DNA from: Stomorhina lunata
Taxonomy: Eukaryota > Arthropoda > Insecta > Diptera > Rhiniidae
Direction of reading: 5' to 3'
DNA: 64,000 nt
NCBI GenBank assembly: GCA_933228675.1
Contig: OW121741.1
Location: 59,426,863-59,490,862 of the forward strand
Of the stretch, positions 25,316 to 35,201 are shown piece after piece (position 1 is the first letter of the stretch; the number at the start of each line of letters is the position of its first letter). The notes beneath the pieces are model-generated. The model worked only from the letters and a program-made list of their open reading frames with translations, was not told where the DNA came from and searched no databases. Made by a program: the position numbers and the translations under genes.

Positions 25316-27927
25316 CCCTTCACCAATAGGTGAAAGGGTATTATAAGTTTGTGATTCCGTTTGTAATTTTTTTATTAGTGATCGTAGACCCCATAAAAAT
25401 TATACCGATCGACTCAGAATCGGGAGGAGAATCGATTAAGCGATGTCCGTCTGTCTGTCTGTCCGTCTGTCTGTTGAAATCAAGTTTCTGAAGCCCCTGG
25501 AGGATGGACTTACATAAATTATATATCTGATTTTAGGAAGTTCTCCCGCAATGAACGCTATTAAATTTCATTGAAATCGGTTTATAAACACCGAAAATAT
25601 CGAAAAAATACCAAAAATTAGACGAAAATTTGAAAATTTTTGATTGAAACACACTTTTAAATAACAAGAGAAAAAAGATACTCCTGGTGTACATGTGATA
25701 ATATGTTATATATCAGATTGTAGGAAATAGTTTGCCAAAGCACTCTGTAAAATTTTATCAAAATCGGTCCATAAACAACTGAGATATCGCCAAAACACTG
25801 AATTTGATGTATCGCAAATTGCCCAAAGTTCGCATTAGAGAATGTTTGTTGAAAAAATGAAATGCAGAAATAGGAAAAACCATCCTCCTTTAGCACGGAC
25901 CTACATAAATTTTATATCAGATTTTAGGAAATTCCCCCGCCAAGCACGTTATTAAATTTTATCAAAAGCGGTCCATAATCAATTGAGATATCGCCATAAC
26001 ACTACATTTGAGGTACAGCAAATTGCCCAAAGTACGTGTCTAAGAAATTTTGTTTACATTTTGTAAGTATTGTTTCAGCGATATCTCAGGTGTTTATGGA
26101 CCGATTGTGATGAAATTTGACATCGTTCTTTATGGGAGGATTTTCTAAAATCTGATATATATACTCCACAAATCTGATTATGAATACCATTCAAATTGTA
26201 CCGATCAACTCAGAATCGGCACAAGAATCGATTTCGCGACCTCCGTCCGTCCGTCTGTTTGTTTGCCCGTCCGTCCGTCTGTTTGTTTGTCCGTCCGTCT
26301 GTTTGTTTGTCCGTCCGTCTGTTTGTTTGTCCGTCCGTCTGTTTGTTTGTCCGTCCGTCAGTCCTTTTTTCTGTTGTAGTCAAGTTTTTGGAGCTCCTGT
26401 TTTGTCGATATCTCAGATGTTTATTTTGATGAAGTTTAATAGCGTCCTTCGCAGGGATTATCTAAATCCTGATGCATTCTGTAATTTGTGGTAGATATAA
26501 TTTAGCGTTTAAGCGATGGTGTTTTGATCGACAATGTCGAAATTCAGAGTGGGACAATTCAGGAGCTCCACAAATCTGGTTTTAGCAGACAGACACACTG
26601 CATTTATCTTAATTTTGTGTCTGACTTTTGAACATTATGATAACATTTGAGAATGTATTATATATCAAATTATAGGTAATCTTCCTAGGAAGTACAAAAA
26701 TGCAGCTAATTACATGATATCCGTTCAAAACCTACATATGTATGTAAGTATCTCACATATCAACAAAAATTTAAATTTTTTAATTGCAATTGGGAGAAAT
26801 CCGTTCACGTTTGACAATTGATCCCGTATAACTTCGCCTAAGGCAATATCTTAGTAGCTAATTAATGACAAATTATAATAGATACGATGATGACATTTAG
26901 TATAAAGACGTTGTACAATATTGATATTCAGGACAATAGCGCCTAAAATAAACTTTCTAGAGGGACAACATTTGACAAAAGTATTTCTGATCTCTTGAAA
27001 AGTTCGATATTGAAAATGGGCGAGCTCTATTCACATTTAGTGAAATCTCCCATATAAACCCGACCGGGAATCGATTTAATGCTGATAAATTAAATCACAT
27101 TAAAATTGCACAAAGAACTAGAACAAAACTTTCCAAACATCCATCGGACAGATCGAAAGAACTATACATCCCAAATATTATTGATGAAGTGTTCATTTTA
27201 ATTAATTAACTAACTTCAAATTAATAAGTAAACTTTTCCGACAAAGCTGATAACCATCCATTCAAAAGCTATATATTTCACTAAGAGTGTATACCCTATA
27301 ATTTTAAGGCTTGTATACATTGACAATCATTGTTAAAGCTTTGACCTATATCAGTCCGCTAACTTCAGAGTTTTACATAACTAATCAAGAACTTTTACTA
27401 GTTGGATAATTCGTACGAATTAAAGTGCACAACCCTCACTGGGCACAGCGTTTTTGGGTTGCATGTCAGAATACTTAAACTTTATCAAATCGATGTGCTA
27501 TTGCAAATCTAAGGGCATCTACATTTTGAAGCATCTTTTCTGCATGGTTTATCTGGTCTATCGAACTTTATTAAATGTTCGTAAAATATGTGTCTATTTT
27601 ATTTCGAAGCTACTGGCTGGCTTAAATATGCATTCTCTACTTGTAGTCTAGTAATCATTATCTTTCACAAAGGGACCACTTTAGAACCCAAGTGAAGCTT
27701 CCCTAGACATCAGCCACCTGACCAACCTAACCTTTGGGTGCATAACTATTCTAGATGATGACGCCGCCGAAAAGGTTTTCGTTTTCCGACTCTTAATTTT
27801 AAAGACTCTTTGCATATAATACTAGTATAACCAAATATTGCTACGAATTACATTAAGTACTTTTGGAACACCATTGGTGAAGGGTATCCAAGATTCGGCA
27901 AAGCCGAATATACCACTCTTACTTGTT
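25313..27927 (+). mobile_element. Hairpin-ended non-autonomous fly repeat, copy 1
   Basis: It starts with an imperfect hairpin (TACCCTTCACC AATA GGTGAAAGGGTA) and ends with CACCATTGGTGAAGGGTA, then a perfect 7-bp hairpin ATTCGGC/GCCGAAT (27,893-27,909), then ACCACTCTTACTTG. The same start and end recur at 28,829-30,507. Inside are CCGATCGACTCAGAATCG, two GTCY-type microsatellites (25,444-25,476 and 26,242-26,364) and many degenerate lines of the type CGGTCCATAAACAxxxGAGATATCG. No coding motif is present. A subterminal 3' hairpin with internal GTCY repeats recalls Helitron-derived mini-me/DINE elements, but I see no clear Helitron end. Confidence 0.75.
26242..26364. repeat. 20-bp minisatellite of GTCC/GTCT/GTTT units
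   Basis: About six copies of TCCGTCCGTCTGTTTGTTTG in tandem. Both strands give low-complexity frames (for example 26,180-26,494) that are not genes. Confidence 0.93.
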
Positions 27928-28828
27928 TATCTAAAACTTTCGATTTTCTAAAAATGACAAACTGATACACTCAATAAGGCCTATCGTTTGATATAGGTTT
28001 CCTTAAAAGTGTATTTCTTTTTTCTCAAAATGTATCAGTGTGTTATTTAAAAGGAAAACATTTTAAGCAAAAATAAAAAATAAAGAAATGAAAACAATTT
28101 TAAGAGATTTCCAAACATTATTAGACGACAACATAATAATAAATGTAAGGACGTAAAGGAAACCCTGCAATTTCTATGAAAATTTTTTCCATTTTTTGTG
28201 TCCAAAAAACATCAAAACAAAATAAAATAAACAAGAGATGTGTTTTCGGACGATAACAATTTATTGAATAATTTTGAAGCGGAGTTACAAGCAGCAAACT
28301 ATTCATGGAATGATGTATGCCTAACATCTTGCAATAGAGTTCGATATAACAGAATGGTTGAGGCCCTATGCTCCACTGGGAGTCAAGGATAATAGAAGAA
28401 GAAGACTTTTTTAAATTGGTTTTTATTAAATCTGTAATTAAAAAAAATACTTTTTGTGAATTTCTATAAATTTTTTACATGTCAAAAATTGTTTTTTGAT
28501 AGTTTAAAAAGTATTTTGTTTAATTGCAGTTTATATCGATCACGGTATTATTGACATTTTATCCTCTCTACAAGCCAATCTACATGGTTGCATTTCTTTT
28601 ATCAGCTGACAGCCGTTACTACGTTAGTTACGATTTGTGAATAGGATCTGTAATTATCTGTTAACTATTTTTTAGTATCTGTTTAACTAATTTCGACTTT
28701 AGTTACGATTTCTGAATATGCGTCAATATATTTTTTTAATTTCGAATTATATATCAGAATTTCATCAAATCGGCATATAGACACCAGAGATATCGCTCAA
28801 ATTCAAAATTCGGTGAGAATTAAACATT
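27928..28828. other. AT-rich stretch with a possible non-LTR tail (28,246-28,400)
   Basis: Mostly featureless. At 28,246-28,386 a plus-strand frame reads FEAELQAANYSWNDV and RYNRMVEALCSTG, then stops and runs into GATAATAGAAGAAGAAG. The W...C/R.R...MVEALC pattern followed by a short repeated tail resembles the 3' end of an RTE-type or similar non-LTR element. This is a weak call from memory. I see nothing else in the stretch. Confidence 0.35.
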
Positions 28829-30507
28829 AATACCCTTCACCAATAGGTGAAAGGGTATTATAAGTTTGTCATTCAGTTTGTAATTTTTTCATTATTATTA
28901 AATTATACCGATCGACTCAGAATCGCCAGGAGAGTTGAATTTCATTAAAATCGGTCCATAAACACCAGAGAAATCGCTAAAACACTAACTTCGATGACGA
29001 ATTTTAAAAAATTAAAAAAAAAAATTTTAAATTCTCATCGAATTCTGAATTTTGGCGATATCTCTGGTGTTTATAGACCGATTTTGATAAAATTTAATAG
29101 CATGTTGCCTTGGAGTATTTTCTAAAATCTGATATATAATTAAATTTTTTTTTAAAGACTGTTAAAAAAAAAATTAATTTGTCAATTTGTGTACATCGAT
29201 ATCCTTTGCTTTGGCGATACCTCGGTTATTGATCTACCGATTTTAATGAAATTCAATAGTGTGCTGCGTTAAATGATTTCCTAAAATTTGATATGCAGTT
29301 CAAAAAACTTCTTTTCTTTAAAACACAGTTTTTTGACGAAATTAAATTTTTTTGTTTTGAAAAATACAGTTTAACAAAAAAAAAAATAATAATAATAATT
29401 CTCATGGAATTTTGAATATATCTCTGGTGTTTATAGATCGATTTTGATAAAATTTAATACCATGTTGCCTTGGAGTATTTTCTAAGATCTGATATATAAT
29501 TAAAATTTTTTTTTTTTAATATTGTTAAAAAAAAAAAAATTAATTTGTCAATTTGCGTACATCGATATGTTTTGCTTTGACGATATCTCGGTTATTGATC
29601 TACCGATTTTGATGATAGTGTGCTGCGTTGAATGATTTCCTAAAATTTGACGTACAGTTCAAAATTTTTTTATTTTGAAAAACTTTGTTTAGAAAAATAT
29701 AGTTTTTAAAACAAAAATTCTCATCGAATTTTGAATTTTGGCGATATCTCTGGTGTTTATAGACCGATTTTGAAAAAATTTAATAGCATGTTGTCTTGGA
29801 GTATTTTCTAAAATCTGATATATAATTCAAATTTTTTTTTAAATACTGTGTCAAAAAAAAAATTAAATTTGTCAATTTGTGTACATCGATATCCTTTGCT
29901 TTGGCGATACCTCGGTTATTGATCTACCAATTTTAATGAAATTCAATAGTGTGCTGCGTTGAATGATTTCCTAAAATTTGATATACAGTTCAAAAAACTT
30001 TTTTTTTAAAACACAGTTTTTTGACGAAATTTAATTTTTTTTTTGAAAAATATCTCAGTTATTGATCTACCGATTTTGATGAAATTTAGTAATGTGTTGC
30101 GTTGAATAATTAATATACAGTTTAAAGAAGTTTAATCGGTTCTCTAACTTTAAAGATATATGCATTTAAATACAACCTCTCTTAAGGTGCGAAATGTTAC
30201 AATGTTTTGTAATTTCTGAAATTGTTTGTATTTCAATCTACCTCCAAAATGTTTTAGACCCAATATATAACAAGGTTATTCACTTATTAAAGTATTATTC
30301 ACATATCGCCCAAAAATTAAATGTATTAGACATACTTACAGAAAATCAAATCAGAAAATCAATATATATATTAGTATTTTTGTAGGACTCACCTAAATCA
30401 GTCTTAAGAAACATACATACTTGTAATTCACCAAAAACTCTTTCTCTTTGCTTTTGTAACACCATTGGTGAAGGGTATTTAAGGTTCGGCATAGCACTCT
30501 AACTTGT
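28829..30507 (+). mobile_element. Hairpin-ended fly repeat, copy 2
   Basis: Starts ATACCCTTCACCAATAGGTG like copy 1 and ends CACCATTGGTGAAGGGTATT then TAACTTGTTTA. The 3' hairpin has lost its right arm (GGTTCGGCATAGCACTC). Between the ends lie about three units of 330-360 bp. Each unit has two related halves, one with GGTGTTTATAGACCGATTTTGA and one with GGTTATTGATCTACCGATTT. No coding sequence. Confidence 0.75.
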
Positions 30508-31279
30508 TTAGCAATTCGAACTAATCTGGGCGTTGCCGTTTAAGGTTAAAATACTTAATATTTATAAAAACAAATATTTTTTGCTTTTGGATTAAAATTC
30601 GTTAATATATTTTTTGATATTCTGCTATTTTGGTATGAAAAATGTATGAAAACTTTGACCTTTGACCCCGGGAAAAAAATGTTAAACTTTTATAATATTA
30701 AAAAACATTACCGCATATATTTTCCACAGACTGAGCAAAAATATTAATTATTAATTTTATAAAAATTTAATATAGGTACAATTTAGCAAGTATCGTATAT
30801 TATCAAATTATGACCAAAAAATTACGAAACGGTTCAAGATATCGACACCATTTTTCTGTCTTTTATTCTCTTATTTATTTCTTGTATGAACCTGAAACGA
30901 TAATTTATAATATTTGTTGAACAAAATCTTAAAAAAATCAAAAAACTATTTTTGAAACCGACCAGAGGAAAAAGTAAAATTTTCTAATATGAAGAAAACC
31001 AAGTAAATTTGATAATATCTTGATGAAACTCAGGCCATCGATTATAAATATGTGTTTTACTATGGAATTTGTTTTAATCTAAAGTATTAATTAAGTTTTT
31101 TTACAATCAAAGTAAAAAAACAAGTTTCTTGCAATTTTGGGCTGGCCATGGGCACGCTTCCCACCCATTCGATTGACCTTAAATTTTTAAGGGATTATTT
31201 CGCACAAATATTCCAACTTTGAAAAATAACTGGCACTCTAATGTGAGATTGATATATAAAACATACTTAAATATTATCG
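30508..31279. other. AT-rich DNA without recognised content
   Basis: I see no gene, RNA, repeat unit or element end here on either strand. Short open frames are uncharacteristic. Confidence 0.6.
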
Positions 31280-31904
31280 TAATATTCATGCAGTATGTCT
31301 GTCTGCTGAAATCGGATTTGTGGAGCTCAAATTTATCATTTATCAAATTTTTGGATATCTTCCCACCATTGAATCAAAACACCTGAAACATTGCTTAAAC
31401 ACTAAATTATATGTACCGTAAATTACCAAATGTACGTATTTTAGAAAGTTTGTAAAAGAAACTCAAATAAGAAAAACCATTCTCTTGGAGCACAGGCCTA
31501 CATAAATTATGTATCAGAATTTAGGCAATCGTCCCGCGAATAACGCTATTAAATTTCATCAAAATCGGTTTATTAGAATTGAGATATCGACAAAACGGGA
31601 GCTCCAAAAACTTGATTTCAACAGACATACGGACAGACATAAAGGTAGATAGACAGACGGATATCGTTAAATCGATTTTTCTGCATGGTAATCAGATTTT
31701 GGGAAATCATTCCGCAAATGACGCTGTCAAATTTCATCACAATCGGTCCACTAAAAGTTCATATTTTAAAAATGTTGTTTAAAACAAATACAAATAAAAA
31801 ACCCATGGTGCTAGAGAACGGACTTACATAAATTATACATCATAATTCGGGAACTCTTCCTGCTAAGCACGCTTTCAAATTTCATCAAAATCGGATCATA
31901 AACA
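31280..31904. repeat. Fly-repeat fragments in both orientations, flanking BEL-1
   Basis: The text resembles the interior of the hairpin-ended repeats: a forward piece near 31,290-31,330 (TATGTCTGTCTGCTGAAATC) and a reverse-type piece near 31,600-31,670 (CTTGATTTCAACAGACAT). Lines of AAATTTCATCAAAATCGGT follow. It forms the left flank of BEL-1. Confidence 0.6.
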
Positions 31905-31975
31905 TCAAACACATGAATTTGAATTGGCACTAAAACGACTAACTTATTTTTATTTTTTCTTTTCTTTTATAAATT

Positions 31976-32863
31976 TACGGTCCAATTTATAAAAATTTTA
32001 TATTTTACCTTATAAGCTTACAATATTTATCATACACTTATTGTTTAATAAGCCATTAATGTGCTGTTCAAATAAAAATTATATAAGTAAATTACATTTT
32101 GAAAAAATTTCGGTATATGAAGTAGCTCAGTGGGTAGTGTCTCCGCCTAGCAGTCGTAAGTCGTGAGTTCAAATCTCAGTGAAGAATTGAGCAAGAAAAT
32201 TTTTTTTTAAATTTATTTCTTTAACTACATTAAAAAATGTATCTTTATTGATGCCAGTGTTCAAATCGGACCAGGTCATTTTCGCTTTTTTAATTTTTCT
32301 TATTAAAAATTATTTTTTAATTAAAAAACATTTTGAAGAAAATTTACTCCAATCTGGTTACTTTTTCCAAGATTTTGGAAAATCGTGCCGCTAAGCAATC
32401 TACTGATTTAATATAAGATATACTGTGAAAGTATACATATGTATGTATATATGGTAAGGCGTTACTTTAGGTAGAATCAAAATATTTTTGAATAAGGAGA
32501 AATGAATTATCGATTTGTTGTAAGGATCAATGAAAAATGCATTCATAAATTCTTTTTTCTTTAATCGCAGATAAATAGTATTAAATAATATATAAATCTT
32601 ATTCCTTTTTTCAATTAATGTATTAAAATTTATATAAAAAATCATTTTGTTTGCCATCAAATGTGTTAAAAATAAAAAAGTCGCAATTATCAAATTTTTA
32701 AGCAACCAAACTTTTTATTGTATGCTTATAGTTGGGTAGAGGCCACAATAAAAATTTCAAATTTTATGATAGGTTATAACAGTTTAATAAAATATTTTTC
32801 CTTTTATAAATTCAATTTTAACTTATAGTAGCTTTAAAACCTATTGTAGTTTGTTTATAAATT
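31976..32863. mobile_element. 888-bp insertion with 10-bp flanking duplication and tRNA-like core
   Basis: TTTATAAATT occurs at 31,966-31,975 and 32,854-32,863, at the edges of DNA absent from the other LTR. Such a long duplication suggests target-primed insertion (SINE/LINE-like). The body is AT-rich and has no protein motif. A tRNA-like segment sits at 32,116-32,190. The repeat is AT-only, so chance or slippage is possible. Confidence 0.55.
32116..32190 (+). other. tRNA-like sequence (SINE head or tRNA pseudogene)
   Basis: It has an exact A-box TAGCTCAGTGG (32,123-32,133) and a B-box-like AGTTCAAATCT (32,166-32,176) 43 bp apart, the normal tRNA spacing. A T-arm TGAG-TTCAAAT-CTCA can form. 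The acceptor ends do not pair and the anticodon stem is poor, so it is not a working tRNA. It most likely provides a polymerase III promoter to the surrounding insertion, or once did. Confidence 0.6.
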
Positions 32864-33204
32864 AGGCTGTTAGTTTTTACTTAACTAATAATAAAATGTT
32901 TAGCAAATCAATAATTATGACATCAATAATTGTAAAATAAAAAATTGCTGAATCAAAATAAACCAAAACTTAAATAAGTCACGCAAGTAAAATGTTGCAG
33001 TTAACAAAATTACGACATAAAAACTAGAAGAAATGTGCAGTAAGTAATTAAACAGAACAATTGGTTAATGAACTTAAATTTATTTAACCAGAAAGAATTT
33101 ACATAAATGTATGAATATGTGTTTGTGTATTGATAATGGAGAATAAAAAATGTGTATGTATATTTAAGTATGTTCTTAACATTCTCCACCGCGTTGAACA
33201 GCAT

Positions 33205-33738
33205 TCAAATAATGAATTTGGAGATTCTGCAGCATCTATTGTGGGTGGCTGTGATCTTACGGCTGGCTTGGCCGTGAATTGAGACGTTTTGTTGGATCTT
33301 CCAACTTAGCAGACCAAGTAAGATGATAACGCAACAAGTTAACGAGGTGTAGCTAACTGAATGAGGATGTTGACTTCTTGAGTGGATGAGTTGTGGCAAA
33401 TGTTCTAGAGTTAATTCATTCAATTGTTTTTGTAGATTTTTTAGCTCCTCTAGGCGAACCTTGTATTAAGTTGTTGTAGTGTTAACCAAAAGCCTTTCTA
33501 TTTCCTGTTGACGACTTACTGAATTGATATCTTTAAGTCTTACATAGGAGGTATGGACACTATTCGATGCTTCAAAATGTCCTCTTAATATTACAAAATT
33601 GTTTTTCATTACGCAGTTGCAACCAATTTCCATTATTCCTGCATTTTTTATGGTGATTAGAGTAGTTTCCATGCCACATACCATTGATGCTTCAATGTCG
33701 GTAGTAGTTGCAAAGATCAATTTATTTTGGTGACTCAA
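33205..33738 (-). pseudogene. BEL-1 env-like ORF, C-terminal part
   Basis: Two frames (33,466-33,738 and 33,205-33,423) form the C-terminal ectodomain and membrane anchor of an envelope-like glycoprotein. The first has Cys residues and the phrase IEIGCNCVMKNN. The second has HLPQLIHSRSQHPH, then a hydrophobic segment (CCVIILLGLLSW) and a basic tail. This layout matches env-like third ORFs of BEL/roo elements as I recall them. A break at about 33,440-33,465 separates the two, and the N-terminal part is 4.8 kb away beyond an insertion. It is not functional. Confidence 0.6.
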
Positions 33739-35201
33739 TTGACTCCAAACTGATGTTCGTGGAATTCTGTTGAGATTGCAATTGTTTGTTTATTGATTAT
33801 TAAAAATATTAATCTCACAAAATTATACCGATTGACTCAGAATCGCCAACAGAGTCGATTTAGCCATGTCCGTCTGTCTGTTGAAATCAAGTTTGTGGAG
33901 CTCCTGGTAGGTGTACCCAGACGAATTATACACCAGATTTTAGGAAATTTTATTTCATTAAAATCTAAAATACTAAATTTCGATTACGAATTTTAAATTT
34001 TTTTTTAAAAAATACAGTTTTAAAAGTTTTTTTTTGTTTTTTAATTCTCATCGAACTTTGAATTTTGGCGATATCTCTAATGTTTATAGACCGATTTTGA
34101 TACAATTTAATAGCATGTTGCATTGGAGTATTTTCTCAAATCTGATATATAATTAAAATTTTTTTTTTAAATACTGTTTTTTTAATTTTTTTTTTTTAAT
34201 TTGTCAATTTGCGTACATCGACAACTTTTGCTTTGGCGATATCTCGGTTATTGATCTACCGATTTTGATGAAATTCAATAATGCGCTGCGTTGAATGATT
34301 TCCTAAAATTTGATATACAGTTCAAAAAACTTTTTTTTAAAACACAGTTTTTTGACGAAATTCAAAACTTTTTTTTTAAATACACAGTTTTTTTTTTAAA
34401 TTTGTTTAAATTCTCATGGAATTTTAAATTTTGGTGATATCTCTGGTGTTTATAGACTGATTTTGATCAAATTTAAAAATATGTTGTATTGGAGTATTTT
34501 CTAAAATCTGATTTATAATTCAACATTTTTTTTAGATACTGTTAAAAAAAAATTAAAATATGTCAATTGATATCTTTTGCTTTGGCGATATCTCGCTTGT
34601 TGATCCACCGATTTTGACGAAATATAATAGTGTGCTGCGTTGAATGATTTCCTAAAATTTGATGTACAGTTCAATTAAAAAACACAGTTTTGTTGACAAA
34701 ATTAAATTTATTTTATGAAAACTATAGTTTTTAAACACAATTTTTTTAAATTCTCATCGAGTTTCGAATTTAGGTGTTTATATCACGATTTTGATGAAAT
34801 TAAATAGCATAATAGTATAATTCGACTTTTTTTTAAATGTTGTTTTTTAAAATTTTTTTTCTAAAATATGCCAAATTAGTGCACATCGACATATTTTGCT
34901 TTGGCGATATCTCAGTTACTGATCTACCGATTTTGATGACTTTTTTTTAAAAAACATAGTTTTTTGAAAAACATAGTAATTTTGAAAAATACAGTTATTA
35001 AAAAGAATTTTAATTCTCATCGAATTTTGAATTTTGGCGATATCCCTGGTGTTTATAGAAAATAAAAAAAAATTGTAATTTAGCATCGAATTTCGAGTTT
35101 TGGCTATATCTTAGTTGTAAGTGGAACTATATGTTGCAATTTAATAGTGTACTTCGTAGAACACTATTAACATATAATACCTATACATATAAGTTATGTC
35201 G

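Larger units (their letters stand above)
31905..33181 (-). repeat. BEL-1 3' LTR, interrupted; polypurine tract at 33,182-33,193
   Basis: It ends (plus strand) GTTCTTAACA at 33,181 and starts near TCAAACACATGAA. It matches 56,818-57,323 in two blocks, 31,905-31,975 and 32,854-33,181, and has lost about 120 bp just inside the start. The minus-strand purine tract CGCGGTGGAGAA directly precedes it, as expected for plus-strand priming. An 888-bp insertion splits it. Confidence 0.82.

Noticed and set aside
25444..25476. GTCT/GTCC repeats as a CRISPR-like array
   Set aside because: They are simple microsatellite units without spacers, in a eukaryotic repeat.
26180..26494. Frames rich in RPSVRLFVCPSV
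   Set aside because: Translation of the 20-bp GTCC/GTCT/GTTT minisatellite.
28121..28327. 68-residue minus-strand frame
   Set aside because: AT-rich, no motif, and the opposite strand holds the better (still weak) non-LTR tail reading.
32116..32190. Functional tRNA gene
   Set aside because: Internal promoter boxes are good, but the acceptor stem does not pair and the anticodon stem is poor.
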